From: Chrysomallon squamiferum
Taxonomy: Eukaryota; Mollusca; Gastropoda; Neomphalida; Peltospiridae
Assembly: GCA_012295275.1 (NCBI GenBank)
Contig: CM022666.1
Coordinates: forward strand, 14,698,440-14,762,439
DNA length: 64,000 nucleotides
Direction of reading: 5' to 3'
Shown here: piece by piece, positions 1-13,817 of the stretch
Position numbering within the stretch: the stretch's first letter is position 1
How the letters are laid out: each line of letters starts with the position of its first letter
The notes under the pieces: generated by a model
What the model was told of the DNA's origin: nothing
The model's database searches: none
Seen by the model: only the letters and a program-made list of their open reading frames with translations
Position numbers and translations under genes: made by a program

Positions 1-602
1 AGATTAGTGTCGTCACAACACAGATAAAGGAAGACGTAGTGTCCAATGTAAGAAAACAAAAATCTGACAGAGATGAACAGCTGCAAGTTGTGGAAAAGAC
101 AGAAAAGTTAAACGATGAACATTTTCTTTATTGTCAAAAAGTATTACAATTTGCGACAGAGATTGAACTTATCGAGACGTCAGGAATGCTCGAAAACAAA
201 ACAAAATCTTTGTCGCTTTCACTGCCTGAACTGCAAATAGAGAATATTGATGTAGATTTCAAGTTTTTAAAACGTGTTGAAAGAAGCTTAGACAAATCAG
301 CAATCGTGTGTAACGTCTCGCAGTTCCGTCCTTACATTGAGTTGTCTGACGTTGGAACGGGACAAGTCTCCGACGTTCTCAAGTACACACTGTTGTTAGA
401 AGAACATGATGATGAAAATATAAAAATAGATGCCGTTATCGAACCGCCTGGAGGAAACGAGCCAGCTGTAAAACAAACGTTGACTTCTGTTTCTGCTATT
501 ACTGGAAGTTTCCAGTTCAAACCCGCACAAAATCTCACTCACTGTGAACGGAGAAAACTTACAAGAGGAACAGTTTGTGTTTCACAGCAGAGAAAACGGT
601 GA
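1..602 (+). CDS. TRIM-family protein, partial (paralogue A, 3' part of coding exon)
   Basis: The reading frame is open from base 3 to the stop at 600-602, so the exon starts before the window. The first ~95 codons match the coiled-coil end of the complete TRIM gene at 25,913: both contain a KxDVVSN motif, a DHVLYCQ/EHFLYCQ-like motif and a repeated S-L-S-L stretch, in the same order. RING and B-boxes, if present, lie upstream of the window. After the coiled coil comes about 90 residues with no counterpart in the other gene, including a PPGGNEPAVKQ segment. The exon may stop at TGA 600 or splice at GTGAGT (599-604); the sequence alone does not decide. No SPRY-coding exon was found downstream before the shared 3' flank begins near 2,690, so this copy may have lost that domain or use another C-terminus. 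Role by family: probable E3 ubiquitin ligase or adaptor (inference). Confidence 0.7.
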   Translation, partial: ISVVTTQIKEDVVSNVRKQKSDRDEQLQVVEKTEKLNDEHFLYCQKVLQFATEIELIETSGMLENKTKSLSLSLPELQIENIDVDFKFLKRVERSLDKSAIVCNVSQFRPYIELSDVGTGQVSDVLKYTLLLEEHDDENIKIDAVIEPPGGNEPAVKQTLTSVSAITGSFQFKPAQNLTHCERRKLTRGTVCVSQQRKR

Positions 603-2689
603 GTTCGAAATCAATTCTTTATTGTTTAAACATATTGAAAATAACATAAATATCACGCAAACAGATTCTTAGTTCGGAGAATTTTTATTTATTTATTTAT
701 GTATGTGTGTATGTATGTATGAATGTATGTATGTAATTTCTATCCCATAAATGGCGTCACGGGATCAGTAGATAAAACCGGTTGCTTCAAATAATTTTAT
801 TTATTTGTTTATATTTTGTTATTCAGAAAATGTTAGTTGCAAGTAAGAACATGTTTTAAAGTAATCTGATAATTTGTTTGCAAATAAAACTAATTTTATT
901 ATTCATTTAACTACTTACCACTATCAATACGGTCGTCAAAATTGCGTAACTATAGAAGATGCATTATCATGGCAACCACTAAGTTACAACCACATCACGA
1001 CACTGTCGACACTTACTGTCACTCTCAGTGTAGTAATAGTTTGACTACTTTTATTTTCTTGTGCAGTTTCAAGTAGTAACTGTGTATAAGAATGTAGTAC
1101 AGTTACAAAATATCTGGACTACGCCATTATTTTCTGATTAAGTCTAACGTTTAAATACATAAATAAATAAATAAATTCAGCGAAATTAATTGTTATTGTT
1201 GTTTTCAGTCGGCAGATTTTACTTTTAGGGCATTTTTTAACAGCACCTACAACAGCGCATGGTTGTTTTAAGCAATGTTTTTAAGTTTTTAATAAATCGT
1301 GTAGAAAGTTAGTAATGGTAATATGAAAATAAAAATAGTACATCACTTATGCGTTTATTATTCTATTTATAAAAATTGACTATAGAGATAGGATTCCTAT
1401 AATTTAAAAGTAGGACAGTATCCAATAACTGGTTCAAACTGGTGCACATGTATGATATTTATAAACCGTCTGCTGAAGTGTTGTGGAGAGATCACATTAC
1501 CGTAATAACCTACAATATCGTCGTGCTGTCAATGTTAATCGTTGTTTCATGATAACTGAAAATATACAATATGGCCGCAGTTAAGTCAGTATCCAGTGAA
1601 ATGAGTAATGGACACTTACGAGAGAAAAAACATGCAGCTACAAATATGTATTACATTTACTGTAAGATATATAAATAGTATCTGCAATAGAAATTGTTCA
1701 TTTTATACAAATTGTGCTTATGCATCCTTAAAGATTACCAACATTTCCGTTTAACATAATAACTATTTGGCTTTCTGCGAATTATAGGTACGCATACATT
1801 ATACTTCAAGCGCTCAATGCTAAATTTTGTAAAGAGTTAAATCATGTGGTCAATTTTCTAACAAACAACTGAGCTCCGGAAGTGAAACTTGGCTGCCAGC
1901 TTACAACTCGTGTTTGTTAAACTTATTGAAATTGATATTCATGGAACTCTAAAACACAGACGATTATTTTGTCTGCAAAATTCTCACGATAAACGGCGAA
2001 TGAAACTCGATGAATCCAAAATTTATTACTCGATTGCTGAATTAAAACTAATCACTCTTATTCTTCTTCTTCTTTTTATTATTATTATTATTTATTTTTA
2101 TTTTTTTTACTTACATATTTATTTATTTATTTTTTTTTTTATTATTATTATTATTATTTTTTTTTTTGTTGAGTATCAGCAATTGATTTTTAAAAGATTG
2201 TTTATTTTTCCTTTTAGTGTTGATTAGCTTCATGGGAGAAAATACCAACAGTGGTCAGATGATAGGTAACTTTTGTTTTCAGTCAAATCACAGCAAGTAC
2301 AAACAAAGAAAACTGTTTTATTTCATTTCAAATTTCCGTACCTGCGCCTTTAATTGCCTGTAGTCTTATGATTACAGGAATTTTATTGTCCCTGATTAGT
2401 ACCTCCAACACTTTTCTGGAATGGGCTCAAAGCTTTCGCTGAGTTTGTGTATTGCAGAAAATTATTTGCTTAAAAATTATTTGCTTGTAGTCCTTTTAAG
2501 TATCACACACATAAGCTATATATTTAAAATACTTATGACTGAAAAATCGAGATACATGTGTAAAAACGTTATGGTTTGCTACTCAGAGTTGTTAGGCACA
2601 TCTCAATTTGTTTTTCTTTTTTTGTCTTTAAAGTGGCAGGTTGTGATGTTTTAACCATCTTAAATCATGTAAGTAACAGTTTTTATTTA
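603..2689. other. AT-rich non-coding stretch after TRIM A
   Basis: No exon could be supported. The open frames here are made of T-rich runs (2,060-2,170 is mostly ATT and T tracts). By position the missing SPRY exon of TRIM A would be expected in this interval, but no motif of that exon is visible. Confidence 0.5.
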
Positions 2690-3777
2690 TTTACTTTAAT
2701 TACTTTAAAAACAAACAACAAAAGTAAATTTGTAAAGTAAACAACTGTCTGACTGTCTGTTATTGTTTATCTCTGTACTATATTTAAATAAACTAAATAT
2801 AAATATTCTCAGTGACAAAAACAGGCTGTCAGTGTCATCCACACACACACACACACACACACAGACACACACATATTTATACACACATATAGATACACAC
2901 ACAGACATCCAGATGTACACACATTCACACACATGGACTATTACACTTACTATCTAAATTATTTGTAAAAGTAATAAATTTGTAAATTTTCAGTTTTAAA
3001 TCTCATTAGAAGTAATCCTCAGTCTACAGTGACTCTCTACAATCCACTCCATGTTGACTATCTAGTCTACTTTGTTAATCAGTTAACTCTTTATGTGCTG
3101 TGTACCTGTGTTTTTGTGAAGAGTAAATTAACTGTTTGAACACATTACACTGTATTACAATACACCTTGTGTAACAGGTAAATGTTTCACTTTATATTTC
3201 TGATTTAAACTGAAATGAAGTTTTTATTTTATACACTTAAACTGTGATTTTATTTAAATAATGAGTGAAATTGTTGGTGAATCTCATATTTTATGACACT
3301 ATTGTTGCAATTTATGTAGATGATAGATAAATATTATTAAAAAGATTGTTGAATTTTTATTTATTTGAATGATGCCAGGTACATGTAAAAATTAATGAAG
3401 GCTTAAAAATGTAAATAAATAAATGTGTTATTATAAAATTGATTTTTGTTCTCACTGCTAAATGTGTATAATGTTTATATGGAAAATGAATACTGTGTTA
3501 CTTTTCATTTATTCCTTCTTTATTTCCTTCCCTAAGTTTTATATGTATTTTTATTACATTTTTATTTTATTTATTTGTTTCTTCTGTTTTAGATTCTTCA
3601 CTCTTTCCTGTATTATACCATTCAGCTGTTTTTATTGCTTCTTTAGATTTTTGTTTTCTATTTACTTCTCTTTTCGTTTGTTTGTTTCCGATTTTTGCTT
3701 TGTTTTTGTACAAAAAAGGCGATTTCAAAGCTGCTTTGAACTGCAGTTAAATTATGAATGTTTATTCAAAATTATAT

Positions 3778-3822
<45 letters not shown>

Positions 3823-5100
3823 GGCTGATTATGATAATGAAGATAAAGACTGTTGTCATCAATAATTTACAAACAAAAAGAAACAACTTCAAATAATATT
3901 GTCAGGTAGTCGACAGGATTATAGGAACAACAAAATAATTCAAAATGGATAGAAATAAGAAAAGAACAAACAAACAAACAAACAAACAAAATCAATTATT
4001 GAATCAAACAAAAAAAAAAAAAAGATGGAATGAGAAAAAAATAGGCAAAAATTCAAATAAAATCAAAATCAAAAATAAAACGCCTTAAATAAACAAATTA
4101 AAAATCAATAAATTAATAAATCTATAAATAGCTTGAAAGGAACCTATGTTTAACTGGTGTTTAAACAGATCTGTTTGTGGTTTAAGGGAAATAACTCCAG
4201 TGACGACATAATAAATGTATTATTTATTTATTTTAACTTTTTTAATTTTTTGTTTAATTAATATTTTGTTTGTTTATTTATTTAGTTAGTTCATTTCCTT
4301 TAACTTTTGTTAGTATTATTTTTTTTATTTGATGTTTTAAATTTATTTATTTACTTATTTTATTTTATTTTATTTTTTTTTTTTTTTTTTGCTGTTATTA
4401 TCCTGCTCACTTTTTAACATACATTTTACGAAATAAAAAAAAAAAAAAAAAAAAAACAATCATCGTAATACAATTTTTTTTTTTTTTTTTACAATTTCCA
4501 TATAGAAATAAAAGTATGCAAGATAAAATTGAGGACAAAAGAATAAAGAATGATGGGATGAGAAAGAAAATGAAAACAAATTAAAATAAAATAAACATTC
4601 AGAACAAACTCTAAAACGCATTAATAAAGAAACAAACATAAATAAATAATCAAAGAAATCAATAAATTAATAAATAATTTGAAAGGAACTTATGTTTCAA
4701 TTGGTGCATAAACAGAGCTGTTGTCATTCTGTGTTCTGCAGTCTGTGATTGGTATATAAGTTAGATGAGCAGCAATGTTTAGAAAGAATCTTGTATTTTT
4801 TATGAGAATTCATTATTTATATTTTTTTAAATCAATAATCTTTGATCTTTCAAGGCTCGGCTTGTTTCAGTTTGGTACTTCTTTTGCTGCGTGTGTTCAG
4901 TAACCTTACTGTAATGCAGTACTGATCAATAGGCTGGTCACGCGAAGCTCAAACCTAACAACCATTGTTTTGTTGAATTTTGTCAGAAACAAAGATGGTA
5001 ACTCTCAGTCTGTGTCTGATGCTGCCGGGCGGTGACGAAGGTCAGTCAGGTGATTTATATTTTCATTGTCTGAGTTAATCAACCATGTAAGCCTAACACT
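2690..5100 (+). repeat. Diverged duplicate of the TRIM 3' flank
   Basis: Several blocks occur in the same order and orientation downstream of TRIM B. The AATAAACTAAATATAAATAT block near 2,790 matches 29,573. The TTCTTCACTCTTTCCTGTAT block near 3,595 matches 30,281. The AAT microsatellite at 3,780-3,822 and the GACTGTTGTCATCAATAATT block near 3,850 match 30,470-30,580. The ATGGTAACT block near 4,995 matches 31,140. This shows that TRIM A and TRIM B arose by an old duplication that included at least 2 kb of 3' flank. Within it are a CA tract (2,840-2,880) and A/T-rich filler. Confidence 0.75.
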
Positions 5101-5806
5101 CTAAAAATAATTATTTGAAAAACAAACAAACAAACAAAGAAGTTTTATGGAGATAAGAAAAATAATTTAAATTTGAATGATCGTAGAACTTAATTTCTGT
5201 TTGCTCGTTGTTGTTTTTGTTTCTGATGACAGAGGGAATCTGTAACGAGTTTTAAATGTGTTGAATGTTACTTATCATTCGTACATGGAAAAGCATTCAA
5301 AATTCTAAGAGAGAGTGTTCTGCATTAATGCAGGTTTGCATCACTGCCCCGTAAACTGTAATAAAAGAAATTTATTCATGAATTATTGTACGCGAGTTAC
5401 AAAACGACGTTTATTCGTGCGTTACAAAAAGATACACTTCTAAGTCACTTAAAAAATATGTGTGTAGAGAATTGCAAAATAATATGTTTGTATGTGTTTT
5501 ACTAAACAAATATATGTGTACGCGGCTTAAAAATGGTTCGTGATTTAAAAGAAGATAAAAATGTCCAAAAGTTAGAATTTACCGTATAAGTTACCACAAA
5601 TACGTTTATATGTCAGTTATTTACAACAAAGAAAAAAAAAAAAAAAGATTTCAAATGCAAAAATTTATTTCACAAACATTTTAATGTCATCTTCTTTCAG
5701 TTTCGCGAAAACAAGAGATATTAAAAATGACTTTCCGATAAAAAGATATGACGAATTTGTGTGTATGCGTCTGTGTGTCTGCATATATGTATTAACGTAC
5801 GTCTCT

Positions 5807-5810
<4 letters not shown>

Positions 5811-5850
<40 letters not shown>
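5811..5850. repeat. (AC)n microsatellite
   Basis: Twenty uninterrupted AC dinucleotides. The 68-residue-scale open frames over it are translation of the repeat. Confidence 0.95.
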
Positions 5851-5853
<3 letters not shown>

Positions 5854-6238
5854 AATAAATATATATACCGGTGCGTTAAGTGAGAAGAAGCCGGTTGCTT
5901 ATATATTGTCCCTGTCTGTTGCTATGACGTATTGTGGTCTCCATTGAACATTTTGACATATCTTTACTTCCTTATCAAGTTTATAGTATTGAGACGGAAG
6001 AAACGTGGAACCCTAACGAACCTGAAACCATACTCTTATCCAACCCAGACTGAAAAGAAGTAGATCAGTGATTACATCAATACTTACCAGACATCAATCT
6101 TCAACAGCAAGGTAAATGCTTGAAATTCTTCACTCAAGTAGAACTGTAATTAATGCAAACAGACACTATGATAAACATATATTAATAAATTCGTAATCAT
6201 ATACGTATATTCCTTCTTTAGATAATTTAATACGTAAA

Positions 6239-8045
6239 GTGGTGGTTAATTTAAATTCCAGGTATTTGACAACATCGGGTCAGAATCAAAAGTGTACGAA
6301 GAAACGACAAGATTTAAAAATGTATCTTTCAAAGATGGCCATTTCAATCAATGATCACGTGTTTCATCACGTGTTAATCAAGTGCGATGCAGATAAAGAC
6401 TATAATAGTCATATGTACGAAAAGCTCTTAGATTCAAAATATTATCAGCCACAAATGGAATTGTTGGATGAGCATGGCAACATTAAAATGTATCAGAAAA
6501 GACCCATGACTACAATTATGAATGAAAAACAACGCCTAGAAGCACCTTATCTAAAATGGCAAACAAAGAAGTCAGATTATGAGCAAATTCCAATTCAGTC
6601 AATGAAAAATCTGATGAATAATATTAAGACCTTTCTACAATCTGATCCACCAAAAAATTCAAATCCAGCAGATAATGGTCTGTTAGTTATTCATAAGCCA
6701 GATGATGCAGATACTACTGTCCAGTTAACAATAGGCACATGCATATCATTGGCAACGAAACTGGAATTGGAAGATCAGTACGTAATGATAAGCAATATCG
6801 TGGTTTGAAGGACCAAGCTTCTAAAGTCGGGTTAACTGTGCAATCCAATAAGGTGAACGAGTTAAAAGGAGTACTGAGACATCTACAAAGAAAGAACTGT
6901 TATAAATTGATGGGTTGTAAGTGATCTGATGCTGCTTGTTGAGTATCACACTGCCAAAACTTCCAGAAAAGAAATCACGTTTCAACAAGCAATAGATAAT
7001 CGTATTCAGTCAGATGAAGAAGATCCAAGCAGTGAATGGGAGGACTGGAAGAAACAATTGCAACATAATAAGATTCAACCAAACAAACAATCTGTCAAAG
7101 ATATATTGATGCAGATGGCTAAGCTTGAAGAATTAGAAGTAGAACCTGATATGGCCGCTGATGAACCAATGAAAACCTACAATAGACCACCAACTATCGA
7201 GTCTATGATCAAGATAAGTGAAAAAAGAAAGTATTAATCAAGGCCCATAATTACCAAAAAAGAAACTTTAAACTAGCATTAAAGCTGATATGCTATTAGA
7301 TATCATTGTTCGTCTACTTGAAGAAAGTAAAGCACATACACGAGATGAACTGTATACCTGGATTAGAAAGAACAAATTGATGTCTGGTCAAACTGTTGGA
7401 AGAAACGCACCTAGAAAACCACTTGGAGGTTTCTCTTATTTGATAACGTATCTTATGAGAGAATACTTAAAGGACAACTGGAACTCTTACAAAGACATGA
7501 TGCTCCCGGTGAGACAACCGTAGACTATTTGAAGAAAACCGACATGCAAAGAAAAGACAGAAAAGGAAACAAAACAGCTGAATCTGAAACTAACATTACA
7601 AAAGGAACTGCCGAAAGATATGAGTCTACTTAGAGAAGGGGATTTAGAAGTATAAAGGACAACATAAACCACCAATAAGTATCCATAAGACGTGCGCAAA
7701 TCGAGACCCATGATTCGGATTTGAATATGATGTCACTGAAGCGACAATATACAGAGAAATAATTAGCAACGACAAACAAGAAGAATTGAAAGATTTTCTC
7801 AGAAATGCTAATGCACCTAATCCAAAAAAGTGGGTTCTTTCTGCAGAATGGCTCGACAAGAAGGAAGTCGATTTGGCTGAATAGTGTCAGTCTAATTGAG
7901 ATGCCGACCTTGACATAGTTTTTGATCATCCTGTCTTTGAAGGAAACATCTATCCACTTCCATTCCGGATATGAGCATCCCACGTGCTATCGAAGCAGGA
8001 AGGAAGCCTAGCTCTGAACAGGAAGAATATGTCTGAATTAACAGT
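6239..8045 (+). pseudogene. Decayed coding region of unknown family, broken by frameshifts
   Basis: Consecutive protein-like stretches occupy different plus-strand frames: 6,239-6,808 (189 codons; first ATG at 6,320), 6,808-6,924, 6,929-7,237, 7,290-7,523, then shorter pieces to about 8,045. Composition is normal for protein (charged residues, Trp, Cys), unlike the low-complexity frames elsewhere, and each new frame takes over where the previous one stops, as expected of one long gene with several indels. Visible parts include a Lys/Glu-rich N-terminus, a D/E/W-rich middle (about codon 30 of the third piece) and a KKWVLSAEWLDKK stretch near 7,830. I recognise no domain: no P-loop and no convincing HUH or DDE motif was seen. 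Possible origins are a mobile or viral insertion or a decayed host gene. It converges with the minus-strand ORF at 8,586. Confidence 0.45.
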
Positions 8046-8128
8046 TGAAAGCTGTTTCGATTCTAAAGAACTTTATAATAAATATATTTTACTTTTTATT
8101 AGAGTTGAGTTAGATATTTGGTATTTTA

Positions 8129-8527
8129 TTGATTGGAAGTTTGCTTCCATTTAACCATTTTGCCAATTTATTTGATACTAACAAAAATTCTACAGTTTTA
8201 TATCACTTTGATCCGAATTGCACTTATGCTACATTTATTACTATTTTTCACCATTTTGAAAATTACTTATTTTTTGAATTGGGTTTTGACAGGAAAGTTT
8301 GTACCATTTACATGCACACAAATGGAACTCCGGTAAGGAAGAAGGTCAGATACTTTGGGGAAAGATGGTGGACTTTCAACATGATTCTAGGGACGACAGC
8401 TATGAAGGATGTATATATTCACGGACATTTAATTGATCACAGAAATGACTATAGAGAAATAGTTAAAAAAATAGAATCTGTTGCTAAAGTGAAAGAACGC
8501 GGAAAATTGTCTTTGTGTAAGCACTAA
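8129..8527 (+). CDS. Hypothetical protein, 132 aa, 3' end of the plus-strand coding block
   Basis: An open frame of 132 codons with ordinary protein composition, rich in aromatic residues in the first half (FHHFENYLFFELGF) and basic near the C-terminus (KKIESVAKVKERGK). It may be an independent small gene or the last part of the broken coding region that begins at 6,239; both use the same frame register as the first and third pieces of that region. An AATAAA lies 12 bases after the stop. No family recognised and no catalytic motif visible. Confidence 0.45.
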   Translation: MIGSLLPFNHFANLFDTNKNSTVLYHFDPNCTYATFITIFHHFENYLFFELGFDRKVCTIYMHTNGTPVRKKVRYFGERWWTFNMILGTTAMKDVYIHGHLIDHRNDYREIVKKIESVAKVKERGKLSLCKH

Positions 8528-8538
8528 TACTAACATGA

Positions 8539-8580
8539 AATAAATGACATAAAACATATTAATGTTCAGTAGTTTTTATT
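8539..8580. promoter_or_regulatory. Two facing poly(A) signals between convergent ORFs
   Basis: AATAAA is at 8,539-8,544 on the plus strand, just after the stop at 8,527. TTTATT at 8,575-8,580 is AATAAA on the minus strand, just after the minus-strand stop at 8,586-8,588. Only 58 bases separate the two stops, so the 3' ends would nearly overlap, which is tight for this otherwise loose genome. Confidence 0.5.
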
Positions 8581-8585
8581 TACCT

Positions 8586-9197
8586 TTACATAGGAATGTG
8601 ACATTTTGTTTTATATGTAGAAGTACTGAATATGTATTTTCGAGGTCTTGCTAATTCTTCATCAGAGTCTATTTCTTCTTCCTCTACTTCTTCATTTGAG
8701 TCTGACATGTATTCTAAAGTTTCTATGACATTAAAGTTCCAGTCTCCAGCTTGTTCAAATTCAGTATCGAAATCAGAATCTTTCCACAGAAAATCATTTT
8801 CCATATTAAATCCAACTCTGTCTCTCCAAGCCTCTCTTTCTCTATGAAATAAATGAATAACTTTCAGGTGTTTATACAAACAAATCTTCTTCAACCGTCT
8901 TTCTTTTTCTCTGTTGTCACAATTTTGAGTAAAATAATGTAAGTCCGTATGTCTCCATTCGTTAGTTCCATCAAACGGTCCTAGTGCAGTTCCACAGGGT
9001 GGCCTGTAACTAACATATGGATTAGGTGTACGGTGAGCTTCGTGGCATTCTTTTATTTGTCTTGATTTCCTTTCTTTATGTTCTTGAGATGCCGATGGCA
9101 TTACTATTTTAGTCTCTACTTTATACTTTTCTTCCTGCAAATGTTGGTTTTCTTCTTGCTTGTCTTTCTTATTAGGAATCAAACCTTCGTCTTCCAT
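8586..9197 (-). CDS. Hypothetical charged protein, 203 aa
   Basis: An uninterrupted minus-strand ORF starting at ATG 9,197. The N-terminal ~60 residues are Lys/Glu/Gln-rich. The centre holds a Pro/Gly/Trp segment (SYRPPCGTALGPFDGTNEW) and a basic helix-like stretch (REKERRLKKICLYKHLK). The C-terminal part has an acidic cluster (EEVEEEEIDSDEE) followed by a basic tail. I do not recognise the family. The acidic/basic design would suit a DNA- or chromatin-associated or structural accessory protein, but that is a guess. It converges on the plus-strand block with 58 bases between stops, and a CpG-rich patch lies behind its start. Confidence 0.5.
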   Translation of the reverse strand: MEDEGLIPNKKDKQEENQHLQEEKYKVETKIVMPSASQEHKERKSRQIKECHEAHRTPNPYVSYRPPCGTALGPFDGTNEWRHTDLHYFTQNCDNREKERRLKKICLYKHLKVIHLFHREREAWRDRVGFNMENDFLWKDSDFDTEFEQAGDWNFNVIETLEYMSDSNEEVEEEEIDSDEELARPRKYIFSTSTYKTKCHIPM

Positions 9198-9479
9198 ATC
9201 TTAAGTTGCTCGTTTTAATATGGTACTCAACTCTTAATCCTGTAATTCTTCTTGTAAATTAGGTTTTGGAAAGTGTGCGTTTTCCATGATTGTTAGTTCT
9301 GTTATGACAAACTGATTGAGTTAATTTCAGGAAATTGTGCAACATGACCACATAAAACAACAGGGACACTTTCTCCGGAACACTTCCCCATTGCAAGCAA
9401 ATACACACGTCGAGTTGTCTCCCCTAGATATATATTACCCTGATTATTCAGGTTGGGCAGATAACTCTTGCTGTCTTAA

Positions 9480-9780
9480 TCTTAAATGGAGTTGTTTCCC
9501 TTGACTGGTCATGAAGCCGTGTAATGACGTACGTGGTCATGTAGACATCAAGAGTCCGGAAAGGCTCTTAAATTGCCCCCAAAACCGGTCATAGACCTCT
9601 CATAATAACCCGTTAGTGTTTGTCCCCTGCACATGCTTTGTGACGTCGAGGAGTGATAGGTCGGGGTCAAAGTTTACGTCCGGGTTAGAGTTCACTTCCG
9701 GGTGAAATGGCACTTCCGCTTCTGTTTTCCTGTCGACGCCACTTCCGCTTCCGGTCGATGCGATGTCCGTGTCATCGATG
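9480..9780. promoter_or_regulatory. CpG-rich patch with repeated ETS-like sites
   Basis: This patch is clearly richer in G+C and CpG than its surroundings. ACTTCCG occurs near 9,694, 9,712 and 9,741, and CTTCCGG near 9,748; these are the reverse complement of the ETS core CGGAAGT. The position suits a promoter for the minus-strand ORF whose ATG is at 9,197, or for a transcript running right. No TATA box is evident. Assignment as a promoter is inference. Confidence 0.35.
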
Positions 9781-9859
9781 AAGGATTTTTTTTTTTCAAT
9801 GTAATTACAACATTCAGTCCCTACGCATTATGATCTTGTACGCGATGACGTCACAACAC

Positions 9860-13330
<3,471 letters not shown>

Positions 13331-13334
13331 TCTG

Positions 13335-13540
13335 ATACGTTACGACAGCTAATAGTTATTCCATACATATATGTATATACGTTCGTATCTATGCATCTAG
13401 GTATGCGCATGTGTGTGTGTGTATGTATGTATATATATATGTTAAGACAGCTAATAGTTATTCCATACATATATGTATGTACATTCGTATATATGCATCT
13501 ATGTATGCGCATGTGTGTGTGTGTGTGTGTGTATATATAC
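13335..13540 (+). repeat. Tandem duplication of about 103 bp, with GT/TATA repeats
   Basis: The block GACAGCTAATAGTTATTCCA followed by a short CATATATGTAT stretch and a TATGCGCATGTGTGT tail occurs at about 13,344 and again at about 13,447, with few mismatches. Simple TATG/GT repeats continue to 13,690. Confidence 0.8.
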
Positions 13541-13817
13541 ATATGTTTGTATGTATGTATGTGTACATCAATATATATATATAAGTATATGTGTGTGTGT
13601 GTACGTATATGTATATGTATATTTGTATGCATATATATATATATATGTGTGTGTATTTATGTATATATGTATGCGTATACTTATGTATGTATGCTAGAGG
13701 CAAATTTGAGCCCCTTTTCTTCCACCCCCGGAGTGATAATCCCCACCCTTGCTACAACCCTACGTAATTACACATGCATATAAAAGATATTTCTTATTTC
13801 TTATTCAGATAACCAGT

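Noticed and set aside
1889-2227. 112-codon plus-strand ORF
   Set aside because: The second half is translated T/ATT runs and the first half has no motif or splice support.
3462-3896. 144-codon Phe-rich ORF ending in poly-Asn
   Set aside because: Lies in the duplicated TRIM 3' flank; the related flank at 30,184 has a different frame, and the composition is that of T-rich DNA plus an AAT repeat.
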